Shown here: one piece after another, positions 8,200 to 16,127 of the stretch | Layout: the number at the start of each line of letters is the position of its first letter | How positions within the stretch are numbered: the first letter of the stretch is position 1 | NCBI GenBank assembly: GCA_003566155.1 | Contig: PXEP01000193.1 | Span: 1 to 47,536, forward strand | Length of the DNA stretch: 47,536 nucleotides | Direction: 5' to 3' | Source: Candidatus Acetothermia bacterium | GTDB lineage: Bacteria > Bipolaricaulota > Bipolaricaulia > Bipolaricaulales > Bipolaricaulaceae | Program-made: the position numbers and the translations under genes | Notes under the pieces: generated by a model | Told to the model about the DNA's origin: nothing | What the model saw: the letters and a program-made list of their open reading frames with translations, nothing else | Databases searched by the model: none

Positions 8200-9114
8200 A
8201 TGAAGGCACTCATCGTGGTCAACCCTGAGGCAGGCAAGTATCGGCAGCGCTCTCTCCGCCAGACGCTGGAGGAGGAGCTGGCGGCTGCGGGGCACACATG
8301 GACCTTTCATGAAGCGCGGTCCGGCGAACACCTCGGCACAGTGGTGAGGCGACATGTGGACGAAGGCGTAGATGTGGTGGTGGCCGCAGGTGGAGACGGT
8401 ACGGTGGCTGGGGTCGCGGACGGACTGGTGGACACCGGAGTATCGCTGGCGATCATCCCCTTGGGCACAGCCAACTTCGTGGCTCGGGAGCTTGGCATTC
8501 CCCAGACCGTGCGGGGAGCAGCCGCACTGCTGGCAGGGGACCACCAATCGGTGAGCATCGACGCTATGCGCGTCGAGGGGCGTATCTATGTGTTAAATGT
8601 GGGGGTAGGGATCAGCGCGGGTGTCATCGGGGACACGACCTCTGAGAGCAAGAAGCGACTTGGATTCGTGGCCTATGTGCTTACAACGATCGGAAAGCTG
8701 CTCACCATGAAGGCTCGCCGGCTTAACGTGGTGGTAGACGGGCGGGCACATGCATACCGTGCCGTGGAGGTACTTGTCAACAACTGCGGCCTGCCGGCCA
8801 AGAGATTGTACCCGCGCACACCTGACATACGGCTGGACGATGGGCATCTCGATGCGTGGGTGATGAGCACCGAGGCCTTGTCTGACTATCCTCGGTATGT
8901 GCTGGCCACAATCTTGGGGCGCACGCCCAAGCTGGCAGCGAGGTTCATTCCTGTGAAACAAAGGGTACGTATTGATAGCCCGGCCCCCCTATTCGTACAG
9001 GCGGACGGAGATATCATCGGTAGGACTCCCGTAGAGATCGAAGTGCTCCCCGGTGCACTTACCGTACTCGCCCCGGTGGAACAAGCCAGCACTCTTCAGA
9101 CCTCGTTGACCTAG
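8200..9114 (+). CDS. YegS/DgkB-family lipid kinase
   Basis: A 304-residue member of the diacylglycerol/sphingosine kinase superfamily (DAGK_cat, then the C-terminal beta domain). It phosphorylates a lipid hydroxyl with ATP at the inner face of the membrane. The nucleotide motif GGDGTV is at residues 64-69, followed by PLGTANFVARELGIP (about 87-101), the LGT(A/G)N(D/F) signature. NPEAGK near the N-terminus is the conserved first loop. Length is normal. The ATG follows a purine-rich GGGGGGAAGG stretch. It is divergent from the small secreted protein gene. Substrate (diacylglycerol or another lipid) cannot be decided from sequence. Confidence 0.93.
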   Translation: MKALIVVNPEAGKYRQRSLRQTLEEELAAAGHTWTFHEARSGEHLGTVVRRHVDEGVDVVVAAGGDGTVAGVADGLVDTGVSLAIIPLGTANFVARELGIPQTVRGAAALLAGDHQSVSIDAMRVEGRIYVLNVGVGISAGVIGDTTSESKKRLGFVAYVLTTIGKLLTMKARRLNVVVDGRAHAYRAVEVLVNNCGLPAKRLYPRTPDIRLDDGHLDAWVMSTEALSDYPRYVLATILGRTPKLAARFIPVKQRVRIDSPAPLFVQADGDIIGRTPVEIEVLPGALTVLAPVEQASTLQTSLT

Positions 9115-9169
9115 GCCGGTGAAAAGCGGCGCGTGTTCGGGCCGAACACCAATGGCGTGCCTGGGCGGC

Positions 9170-9472
9170 TCAATCTTGCGCGTCGATCTCCTCTTGCACT
9201 TCCTCCGCTCCCTCGGCGTAGAATTGTGCCTCATCTGGATCCAGTTCGCGCAGCAAGCGAAGGAATTCGCCAGCATGCACACGTTCCTCATCAGCGATAT
9301 CCCTTAGGACCCGGATTGCCAGTTCGTTGTCGGTCGATTCGGCAAGCTGCATGTACAGTTGAATCGCCTCGTATTCTGCGGCGATCATGAAGCGAATCGC
9401 CCGGATGAGTTCCTCGTGGGTGACATTCCTGTCGTTGGCCAACCCGGAAAATGGTGAACCGAACTCTGGCAT
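9170..9472 (-). CDS. encapsulated-ferritin-like (EncFtn/rubrerythrin-like) protein
   Basis: A 100-residue two-helix ferritin-like protein. The ATG at 9472 follows AAGGAGGG. The helices carry AAEYEAIQLY (E33, Y40) and DEERVHAGEF (E62, E63, H66), the half-site ligand pattern that becomes a di-iron ferroxidase centre on dimerisation. Length, ExxH spacing and an acidic Glu-rich tail resemble the ferritin-like domain paired with or fused to encapsulin shells in some thermophiles. Likely role: oxidation and storage of iron or protection from peroxide. No encapsulin gene is in the window, and I see no obvious shell-targeting peptide. It lies 71 bases after oppF on the same strand and could be part of that transcript. 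Confidence 0.85.
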   Translation of the reverse strand: MPEFGSPFSGLANDRNVTHEELIRAIRFMIAAEYEAIQLYMQLAESTDNELAIRVLRDIADEERVHAGEFLRLLRELDPDEAQFYAEGAEEVQEEIDAQD

Positions 9473-9543
9473 CGTGTTCCCTCCTTGGCTACTCATGCCG
9501 GCAAGAGTACTTCCGCTCACGGGAAAGCAGGCTTGATCGGAGG

Positions 9544-10587
9544 CTATTCGGCCTTTACCCCAGCCAGCTCAAGGGAGTCGGCGAAGTGACAAGCCGAGAA
9601 GTGTGTGTTCCCCAGATCGCGGAACGCCGGCTCTTTTTCTGAGCAAATCGGTTGCGCGTACCGGCAGCGCGGATGGAAGTAGCACCCGCCGGGGGGGTTG
9701 ACTGGGCTGGGGACGTCTCCCTGGAGGAGTATTCTCTCGGACTGGTAATCTGGATCGGGAACCGGAACGGCGGACAGGAGGGCTTCGGTGTAGGGGTGCG
9801 ATGGTTTGGCGAACATGTCTTCGGTGGCCGCAAGCTCGGCGATCTTTCCCAGGTACATAACCGCCAGTCTGTCAGAGATATGTTTCACCACCGAAAGGTC
9901 GTGAGCGATGAACAGGTATGTAAGCTGGAAGTCATCTTGCAGGTCTTCCAGCAAGTTCAGTACCTGGGCCTGAATAGAAACGTCCAGCGCCGACACGGGT
10001 TCGTCGCAGATGATGAGCTGGGGATCAAGCGCGAGCGCGCGGGCGACGCCGATTCTCTGGCGCTGTCCACCGGAGAACTCGTGCGGATAGCGTCGCATGT
10101 GCTCGCCCTTTAGTCCCACCGCTTGCAGCAGCTCTCGGACCCGGTCCTGCTTCTGCTGACCCCGGGCCACATGATGGACGGTCAACCCCTCACCGACGAT
10201 GTCTCCCACGGTCATACGCGGGTTCAGTGAGGAATAGGGGTCCTGGAAGATAATCTGCATCTCTCGGCGTAGCGTCTTCAGGGCACCTTTTCTCTGTTTG
10301 GCCACATCCACAACGCGCCCCAGGCGCTGTGAGCGAAATAGAACGCTCCCCGCAGTGGGCTCGATCAGCCTGAGTATCGTACGGCCGCATGTGGTTTTGC
10401 CGCACCCCGACTCTCCTACCAGTCCCAGGGTTTCCCCATCGCCTACGAATAAACTGACGTTGTCTACTGCCTTCACCCAGCCCGCTACCCGGCGCAGCAC
10501 ACCTTTGCGGACCGGGAAATACTTCTTCAGTCCGTCGACCTGAAGCAGTACCTCCTCATTTAGTTCCAATGCCTTTTCAACTGACAT
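9544..10587 (-). CDS. oppF: peptide/oligopeptide ABC transporter ATP-binding protein (OppF/DppF type)
   Basis: A 347-residue ATPase that powers uptake of peptides or related solutes. Walker A is GESGCGKTT (residues 58-66), the signature FSGGQRQRIG, and Walker B ends in ICDEPVSALD. The C-terminal extension has the Opp/Dpp-specific PPGGCYFHPRC segment with further cysteines, which in OppD/F-type proteins can hold an Fe-S cluster. The start at 10587 overlaps the end of oppD by 11 bases, so the two are coupled. An upstream in-frame start at 10647 would lie deep inside oppD. Partner permeases and binding protein are encoded on the other strand at 12.6-16.0 kb. Confidence 0.94.
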   Translation of the reverse strand: MSVEKALELNEEVLLQVDGLKKYFPVRKGVLRRVAGWVKAVDNVSLFVGDGETLGLVGESGCGKTTCGRTILRLIEPTAGSVLFRSQRLGRVVDVAKQRKGALKTLRREMQIIFQDPYSSLNPRMTVGDIVGEGLTVHHVARGQQKQDRVRELLQAVGLKGEHMRRYPHEFSGGQRQRIGVARALALDPQLIICDEPVSALDVSIQAQVLNLLEDLQDDFQLTYLFIAHDLSVVKHISDRLAVMYLGKIAELAATEDMFAKPSHPYTEALLSAVPVPDPDYQSERILLQGDVPSPVNPPGGCYFHPRCRYAQPICSEKEPAFRDLGNTHFSACHFADSLELAGVKAE

Positions 10588-11578
10588 CTTTGCCCCCCGC
10601 TGTGTACAGCCAACAGGCCACCGTGTGCTCCGGTGCCGCTTCCTCAAGCGGCGGCATCTCTTCCTTACATAGCTCCATCACATGGGGACAGCGTGGGTTG
10701 AACGGACAGCCGGGAGGCGCGTCCACCGGGTCAGGGACCACACCCATGATCGGAGACAATCTCTTTTTCCTTGTGGCGAGCGAGGGGATCGACTTCAACA
10801 GCCCCTGGGTATAAGGATGCTTGGGATCATGAAACACTGGCCCTACGTCGGCCTGTTCGACCACTTTCCCCAGATACATGACCACCACTTTTTCACATAG
10901 CTCGGCCACCACGCCCAGGCTGTGGGTGATGAACATGATCGCCGTGTTGTACTCTTCCTGCAGAGCTCGCATCAGGTCCAGGACCTGTGCCTGGATCGTC
11001 ACATCCAGCGCGGTGGTGGGCTCATCGGCGATCAGCAGCGCCGGATTGCACGACAGCGCCATGGCGATCATCGCCCGCTGGCGCATCCCGCCCGAGAGTT
11101 GATGCGGATATTCGTTCACCCTCTGTTCTGGAAGGGGTATGCCCACCTGGCGCAGAAGCTCGACGGCCTGCTTTTTCGCCTTCTTCTTGCTGCCTCCTTG
11201 GTGCAAGGTGATCGCTTCGATAATCTGGTAGCCAACTGTGAACACGGGGTTCAATGACGTCATCGGTTCCTGGAAGATCATCGCCATCTCTTTTCCTCGA
11301 ATAGATCGGTACTTTCTCCCGCGAGGGTTGAGCTTGGCCAGGTCCAGGTCGATCCCGTTGCGGCGGAACTGCATTGCTCCGCTTACTAGCTTGCCGGGAG
11401 GCATGGGCACAAGTCCCATGATCGTCATCGCTGTGACACTCTTTCCGCAGCCGGACTCGCCTACGACCCCCAACGTGCGTTGCGGGTCAATCGAGAAACT
11501 AACCCCGTCTACTGCCTTGACCACGCCCCGTTCGGTGTGGAAGTACGTGCGCAGTTCCCTGACATCAATTAGCGACAT
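10577..11578 (-). CDS. oppD: peptide/oligopeptide ABC transporter ATP-binding protein (OppD/DppD type)
   Basis: A 333-residue ATPase, partner of the OppF-type protein. Walker A is [11 protein letters not shown] around residues 40-50, the signature is [15 protein letters not shown], and Walker B ends in [11 protein letters not shown]. The tail has the family cysteine segment [13 protein letters not shown]. The ATG at 11578 has GGGGAG seven bases upstream, better than the GTG two codons before. A good promoter (11726-11754) lies about 150 bases upstream. The order oppD-oppF is standard, but the transport channel genes are on the opposite strand across the TPR gene. Confidence 0.94.
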   Translation of the reverse strand: MSLIDVRELRTYFHTERGVVKAVDGVSFSIDPQRTLGVVGESGCGKSVTAMTIMGLVPMPPGKLVSGAMQFRRNGIDLDLAKLNPRGRKYRSIRGKEMAMIFQEPMTSLNPVFTVGYQIIEAITLHQGGSKKKAKKQAVELLRQVGIPLPEQRVNEYPHQLSGGMRQRAMIAMALSCNPALLIADEPTTALDVTIQAQVLDLMRALQEEYNTAIMFITHSLGVVAELCEKVVVMYLGKVVEQADVGPVFHDPKHPYTQGLLKSIPSLATRKKRLSPIMGVVPDPVDAPPGCPFNPRCPHVMELCKEEMPPLEEAAPEHTVACWLYTAGGKDVS

Positions 11579-11725
11579 CGACACGCTCCCCGCTTACCGC
11601 GCATACCGGAAGCCAATGCCCGGCCTGTTGTTCCGTGAGACCGCCTGGACCACCAATGCCCCCCCCACCTGGAGTTATGGCGCCTGCTCTCACTATCCGT
11701 ATGCTTTGCACACTTGCCGGCGCGT

Positions 11726-11754
11726 ATTATACCGCGCTTGCAGGCGCTTGTCCT
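11726..11754 (-). promoter_or_regulatory. sigma70-type promoter for oppD-oppF
   Basis: Read on the minus strand, AGGACA (11754-11749) is followed by a 17-base spacer and a perfect TATAAT (11731-11726). This predicts a transcript starting near 11719 with a leader of about 140 bases before the oppD ATG. It lies between the end of the TPR gene and oppD, so oppDF can be expressed independently of that gene. Confidence 0.55.
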
Positions 11755-11773
11755 TCGGTATAGCGCTCTGCTG

Positions 11774-12301
11774 CTAAGCAAGGCGGGTCACAAGGTAGAC
11801 GGCGAGCAACACAAACCCAATTGCAGCAAACGGTAGTACTCGCAGGAGTAGCGGACGCTTGCGCTTTTGTTCCAGTCGATCCGTGGGATTGGCTGCTCGT
11901 GGCTTGCGGAGTTCCAGTCTATGAGCTTTCTTCAAACATCGAACCGATTGCCCCACATGTCCTTGCCTTCGGTACACGACCCCTAAGTTGTGGTAAGCCG
12001 ATGCGTAATTGGGATCCTCCTCAGTAGCCCGCCGGTAACTGTATTCTGCACGTGAGAGGTCTCCCCGATCGAAGAAGAGGTTCCCCAATCGAAAGTAGAT
12101 CATTGGCTTCTCGGAGCCGTATTTGAGCGCCTCCAAGAGCAGATCCACGCCCTCTTGGTAGCGCTTCTGACGGCGCAACCGTTCTGCCTGAAGCAAAGCT
12201 TGATCGCAGATCTCCTGACGACTGGTTTCCGTCAGCTCCCTCGGGTCGGGGAGCGGCGGAGTGAGCTCTCTTAGGCTGGAATTCTCTTTGTTCCATGCCA
12301 T
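11774..12301 (-). CDS. tail-anchored TPR protein
   Basis: About 175 residues. The centre (roughly 35-130) contains three tetratricopeptide repeats. The clearest are MIYFRLGNLFFDRGDLSRAE and the following NYASAYHNLGVVYRRQG unit. A basic stretch (KRKRP) precedes a single C-terminal membrane helix, so the protein is probably anchored with the repeats in the cytoplasm. The ATG at 12301 and a GTG at 12310 are both possible, neither with a clear ribosome site. It lies between the two arms of the peptide transporter, so a scaffolding role there is conceivable but unproven. Confidence 0.8.
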   Translation of the reverse strand: MAWNKENSSLRELTPPLPDPRELTETSRQEICDQALLQAERLRRQKRYQEGVDLLLEALKYGSEKPMIYFRLGNLFFDRGDLSRAEYSYRRATEEDPNYASAYHNLGVVYRRQGHVGQSVRCLKKAHRLELRKPRAANPTDRLEQKRKRPLLLRVLPFAAIGFVLLAVYLVTRLA

Positions 12302-12459
12302 GCGGACCACTGCCTTAGATTACCACCATGTCCTAAGGAGGCCAACAACCTAAACAACTGCTTCACACGGCCTGGCCCATCATACGTCCCCTATACGCGT
12401 TGTGTTTTATATGTGCGCTTGTAGAGATGGCGATGGCCAAGATGCTTAAGCGACAGGTC

Positions 12460-12488
12460 TTGTCCGGGCATGTCCACAGACCTATACT
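12460..12488 (+). promoter_or_regulatory. sigma70-type promoter for the binding-protein gene
   Basis: TTGTCC (12460-12465), a spacer of exactly 17 bases, then TATACT (12483-12488), within the 333-base gap between the TPR gene and the binding-protein gene. Transcription would begin near 12495, giving a leader of about 140 bases that contains the mini-ORFs and hairpin at 12543-12604. Confidence 0.55.
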
Positions 12489-12542
12489 TGGCGTCACTAA
12501 CTGTGCGGCTACACTGTAGCCGTTCATCGTGTATGAACTAGC

Positions 12543-12604
12543 AAGGAGGTGATGAGCAGAGCCAAGTAATGTGCACCGAGCCATCGCTTGGGTGCACGTG
12601 GTAG
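12543..12604 (+). promoter_or_regulatory. leader with full-length Shine-Dalgarno, two mini-ORFs and a hairpin
   Basis: AAGGAGGTGAT (12543-12553) is an almost complete complement of the 16S rRNA 3' end. It precedes an ATG at 12552 that opens a five-codon frame (MSRAK, stop 12567-12569). That stop overlaps a second ATG at 12569 (TAATG), opening an eleven-codon frame (MCTEPSLGCTW, stop 12602-12604). GTGCACC (12571-12577) pairs with GGTGCAC (12591-12597) inside the second frame. The binding-protein start follows 30 bases later with its own AAGGAGGA. The arrangement looks like a translated regulatory leader; it could also be a chance or decayed gene start. Confidence 0.4.
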
Positions 12605-12634
12605 CTCGATGGCACGTACTTCAAGGAGGAATGG

Positions 12635-14140
12635 ATGAAAAGGCTGTTGTGCTTTGCGCTTGTTGGTTTGTTGGCTCTTTCTTTTGCGGCGGTCGCCGAG
12701 CCGCGTGAAGGCGGTCGGCTGACGATCGCTATGGAGTATGACCCGTCAACGCTCGATCCTCTAGGGATGACCGATACACCTGCGTCCAACGTGTTCATGC
12801 ACGTGGCGGAGCCCCTGTTCCGCGTCGACCCCGACGGCGAACTGGAGCATGTACTCGCCGAATCCTACGAGGCCAGCGACGACTCGTTGGTATGGACCTT
12901 CTATCTTCGCGAAGGTGTGGAGTTCCATGACGGCACCCCGTTCAACGCCGAGGCTGCCCAGTGGAACTTGCAGCGCTTCCGGGACGAGGCAAGCTTTGGC
13001 TTCTTGCTGGCGCAGATCACGGATATTGAGGTCGTCGACGAGTACACGATCCGCGTTTTCCTGGATGAGCCGTTCGCTCCGCTGCTGGCGCACTTGGCCC
13101 ACAGCATGACGGGCTTCGTGAGCCCGACGTCCGTGGAGGAAGGTGTTGACTATCCCGTCGGCACAGGTCCGTTCAAGTACGTGGAGTGGATCCCGGACAC
13201 CCAACTGGTCTTGGAGCGGAACCCCGACTATTGGGGAGAGGGACCGTATCTCGATGAGCTGGTGTTCTTGCCGATCCCCGAAGGTGGGACGCGCGTCATG
13301 ATGCTGCTCACCGGGGAGATCGACGCGACCACAGTGATCCCCGTGGACGACGTAGAGCTCATTGAAGCAGACCCCAGCACCGAAGCCGTGATCATGCCCG
13401 GGCTGGGCCACCAGTACATCGGGATCAACTGCCAGCGCGGCCCGCTCGCCGACCCGTTGGTCCGACGGGCGTTGAACTACGCTCTGGACAAGGAAGAGTT
13501 TGTCGATTTCGTGTGGGGCGGATTTGCCGAAGTAGCCGACTCGGTCATTGCCCCTGGTGTGTTCGGCTACGAGAAGGTGGGCCCGTATCCATACGATCCC
13601 GACAAGGCGCGGGAACTCCTCGAGGAGGCGGGCTACCCGGACGGATTCAGCACAACGATTCGCTACAACCCCGGGTGGCGTGAGCTTGGTGCCGAGGTGC
13701 TGCAGGCACAGCTTGCCGATGTCGGCATTGATGCACAGCTGATCTCCATGGAGTGGGGTTCCTATCTGGACTTCACCAACCGCCCAGTGGATGAGAGCGA
13801 GGTCGACATCTACATGCTGGGCTGGACCACGGTCACCAGCGACGCCGACTACGCTCTGTACGCACTGTTGCACGGCGACGAGTGGGCTCCTGACGGTAGC
13901 AACCGGTCGTTCTATCGGAACGAGCGAGTCGACGAGCTCCTGGACGCTGCCCGGCGCAACCCTGATCCTGACGCTCGTGAAGAGCTGTATGCTGAAGCGA
14001 TCGAGTTGATCTGGGAGGATGCCCCGTGGGTGTTCATCCTGTTCAGCCAGCTTAGGTACGGCGTGCGGGATAACGTACGCGACCTAGTCTATCACCCTAA
14101 CTTTACGCTGCAGGCTCACAGGGCTTGGTTGGACAACTGA
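12635..14140 (+). CDS. ABC transporter extracellular solute-binding protein, family 5
   Basis: A 501-residue SBP_bac_5 (DppA/OppA-type) protein, the periplasmic or surface receptor for the transporter. Residues 1-22 form a signal peptide (MKRLLCFALVGLLALSFA) with a basic start and a cleavage site near VAEP. There is no lipobox cysteine, so it is secreted rather than lipid-anchored. The mature chain starts with EGGRLTIAMEYDPSTLDP, the usual opening strand, and contains GTGPFKYVEW and the NPDYWGEGPYLDE segment typical of the family. AAGGAGGA stands five bases before the ATG. The ligand may be a peptide or another solute; family 5 also binds nickel, glutathione and sugars. Confidence 0.95.
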   Translation: MKRLLCFALVGLLALSFAAVAEPREGGRLTIAMEYDPSTLDPLGMTDTPASNVFMHVAEPLFRVDPDGELEHVLAESYEASDDSLVWTFYLREGVEFHDGTPFNAEAAQWNLQRFRDEASFGFLLAQITDIEVVDEYTIRVFLDEPFAPLLAHLAHSMTGFVSPTSVEEGVDYPVGTGPFKYVEWIPDTQLVLERNPDYWGEGPYLDELVFLPIPEGGTRVMMLLTGEIDATTVIPVDDVELIEADPSTEAVIMPGLGHQYIGINCQRGPLADPLVRRALNYALDKEEFVDFVWGGFAEVADSVIAPGVFGYEKVGPYPYDPDKARELLEEAGYPDGFSTTIRYNPGWRELGAEVLQAQLADVGIDAQLISMEWGSYLDFTNRPVDESEVDIYMLGWTTVTSDADYALYALLHGDEWAPDGSNRSFYRNERVDELLDAARRNPDPDAREELYAEAIELIWEDAPWVFILFSQLRYGVRDNVRDLVYHPNFTLQAHRAWLDN

Positions 14141-14166
14141 CGGACTGTGTAGGTTAGTTCGTTGTT

Positions 14167-14206
14167 ACCGATCTCGGCGGACGCCCAGGCGGCCGCCGAG
14201 ATCGGT
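14167..14206 (+). terminator. 14-bp perfect hairpin between binding-protein and permease genes
   Basis: ACCGATCTCGGCGG (14167-14180) pairs perfectly with 14193-14206 across a 12-base loop. It lies 26 bases after the binding-protein stop and 24 bases before the permease start, with no T-run. In binding-protein transporters such hairpins often stabilise the upstream mRNA or partly terminate, so that the binding protein is made in excess over the permeases. That role here is inference from position. Confidence 0.65.
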
Positions 14207-14229
14207 GGCATCGCAAGCAAGGGGCTAGC

Positions 14230-15150
14230 ATGATCAGCTACATCATTAGAAGGTTGCTCCTGGCGATACCCGTGCTTATCGGGGTGGTAACGCTGGTGTT
14301 CCTGTCGCTCCGCCTGATGCCGGGCGATCCGGCCCTGATCATGGCCGGTGAGGCCGCCCCTCAAGAGGTCGTGGACAGAATTAGGGATCAGCTTGGCCTA
14401 GACCAGCCGCTGATCGTCCAGTATGGGATCTATATGGGAAACCTTCTGCGGGGAGACCTTGGCGAGTCCGTGCGCACCCGTAGACCGGTCAGTCGGGAGA
14501 TCGGCATCCGGTTTCCGGCCACCATGGAGCTCGCCGCGGCCAGCATGGCCATTGCGGTCGTATTCGGGTTGCTTGCCGGCCTGATCTCCGCCACGCGGCA
14601 ATACTCGCTCATCGACTACGGCACCATGGTGGGAGCGTTGATGGGAATCTCGATACCCGTGTTTTGGTTTGGCCTCATGGCTATGTGGGTATTCTCAGTG
14701 CAACTAGGCTGGTTCCCTGTAGGGGGGCGGGGGACACTCCGGCATCTAGTGCTGCCGGCGATCACGTTAGGTGCGATGTCCACCGGCATGATCGCGCGCA
14801 TGACGCGTTCCAGCATGCTTGAGGTACTTCGGCAAGATTACGTGCGCACGGCAAGGGCGAAGGGTTTGGGCGAACGCGTTGTCCACATGAAGCACGCGCT
14901 GAGGAACGCGCTTATCCCAGTGATCACGCTTGCCGGGCTCCAGTTCGGGACATTGCTGGGCGGCTCTGTGTTGACCGAGACCGTCTTTACATGGCCGGGC
15001 GTGGGAAGACTGATGGTGAATTCCATCATGAACCGCGATTACCCGGTGGTGCAGGGGGCTGTGCTGTTGATCGCCGTGGTATTCACTGCAGTGAACTTGC
15101 TGGTCGACATCACGTACTCAATGGTTGACCCGAGGATCCGCTATGACTGA
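14230..15150 (+). CDS. dppB: peptide-type ABC transporter permease (DppB/OppB)
   Basis: A 306-residue inner-membrane permease with six helices. It starts with MISYIIRRLLLAIPVLIGVV, the first helix typical of DppB, followed by the LRLMPGDPA loop and GDLGESVRT. The ATPase-contact EAA loop is ARAKGLGERVVHMKHALRNA (residues about 207-226). It ends in ITYSMVDPRIRYD, a family-specific C-terminus. AAGGGG lies just upstream of the ATG. It overlaps the next permease by eight bases. Length is normal. Confidence 0.95.
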   Translation: MISYIIRRLLLAIPVLIGVVTLVFLSLRLMPGDPALIMAGEAAPQEVVDRIRDQLGLDQPLIVQYGIYMGNLLRGDLGESVRTRRPVSREIGIRFPATMELAAASMAIAVVFGLLAGLISATRQYSLIDYGTMVGALMGISIPVFWFGLMAMWVFSVQLGWFPVGGRGTLRHLVLPAITLGAMSTGMIARMTRSSMLEVLRQDYVRTARAKGLGERVVHMKHALRNALIPVITLAGLQFGTLLGGSVLTETVFTWPGVGRLMVNSIMNRDYPVVQGAVLLIAVVFTAVNLLVDITYSMVDPRIRYD

Positions 15151-16024
15151 AAACCGAAAGCCAACGAAGCAAAGAGGCCAGCGACGAATCTCTCAGGTGT
15201 GGCGCGGGCTCGTGCGTAATCGCTCGGCTGTCGTTGGACTCACTATGGTCATGGTGCTGGCGATCGTAGGGCTGCTTGCCCCCGTGCTCGCCCCGTATGA
15301 TCCGGTGCGTCCTGTGATGCGCGAGCGCCTCACACCCCCGACTGCAGAGCACTGGCTGGGACAAGACGAGATGGGCAGGGACATCCTAAGCAGAATCATC
15401 TATGGGGCCCGCATCTCGCTAACCATCGGCGTGGTGTCGGTCGGGGTGGGGATGGCCCTAGGTGTTCCCTGGGGACTGTTGTCGGGTTTCTTTGGCGGAA
15501 AGCTGGACCTCATTTCGCAGCGGTTGCTCGACATTCTGCTTGCCTTCCCGCCGATCATCCTGGTGATCCTCGTGGTGACGGTCCTCGGACCCGGGCTGTG
15601 GAACGCGATGATCGTGATCGGGATCACGACCGTTCCAAGATACTCGCGTGTCGTCCGTGGCTCCACGCTCGCCCTCCGCGATACCGAATACGTCCAGGCT
15701 GCACGGGCGCTGGGCGCTTCGAACACTCGTGTACTCCTGCGCCATGTGTTCCCCAATGTTATGGGGCCGGTGGTGGTGCTGGGCACGCTGTACACGGCCA
15801 CCGCCATTCTGACGGCAGCCGGCCTGGGATTCCTGGGCTTGGGCGCTCAGGCCCCTACGCCCGAGTGGGGTGCTATGCTCAGCCGCGGTCGGGAGTACCT
15901 GAGGGTGGCGCCGCACGTTTCCGCGTTCCCAGGACTAGCGATCTTGTTCAGCGTGCTGGGGTTCAACCTCCTGGGCGATGGGCTTCGCGATGCTATCGAT
16001 CCGCGCATGCGTGGGGTACGCTGA
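15143..16024 (+). CDS. dppC: peptide-type ABC transporter permease (DppC/OppC)
   Basis: A 293-residue permease partner. It has the N-terminal cytoplasmic segment, a first helix (VVGLTMVMVLAIVGLLAPV), and then HWLGQDEMGRDILSRIIYGA, which is highly typical of DppC. The EAA loop is AARALGASNTRVLLRHVFPN, and the end LGDGLRDAIDPRMRG is diagnostic. The ATG at 15143 overlaps the DppB stop, so translation is coupled. With DppB it forms the channel driven by the OppD/OppF-type ATPases encoded on the other strand at 9.5-11.6 kb. Confidence 0.95.
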   Translation: MTENRKPTKQRGQRRISQVWRGLVRNRSAVVGLTMVMVLAIVGLLAPVLAPYDPVRPVMRERLTPPTAEHWLGQDEMGRDILSRIIYGARISLTIGVVSVGVGMALGVPWGLLSGFFGGKLDLISQRLLDILLAFPPIILVILVVTVLGPGLWNAMIVIGITTVPRYSRVVRGSTLALRDTEYVQAARALGASNTRVLLRHVFPNVMGPVVVLGTLYTATAILTAAGLGFLGLGAQAPTPEWGAMLSRGREYLRVAPHVSAFPGLAILFSVLGFNLLGDGLRDAIDPRMRGVR

Positions 16025-16030
16025 CGCGAC

Positions 16031-16062
16031 GCCGCTTAGCGGTGCCGCACGCTTGAGCGTGC
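16031..16062 (+). terminator. tandem small hairpins after the permease operon
   Basis: Two adjacent palindromes follow the DppC stop: CCGC-TTA-GCGG near 16032-16042, and GCACGC-TTGA-GCGTGC at 16047-16062. No uridine run follows, so intrinsic termination is not certain. The convergent dehydrogenase gene ends at 16128, so a terminator for one or both is expected here. Confidence 0.4.
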
Positions 16063-16127
16063 ACGGTCTCGCTCTGTGGTAGACCAGAAAGCCAGCATTT
16101 GGGCCATGACTGTCGTGTTCGAGGGGT

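Noticed and set aside
12761-13873. A 370-codon open frame antisense to the binding-protein gene
   Set aside because: It lies wholly within a secure family-5 binding-protein gene, has no family motif, and such frames are common by chance in GC-rich coding DNA.
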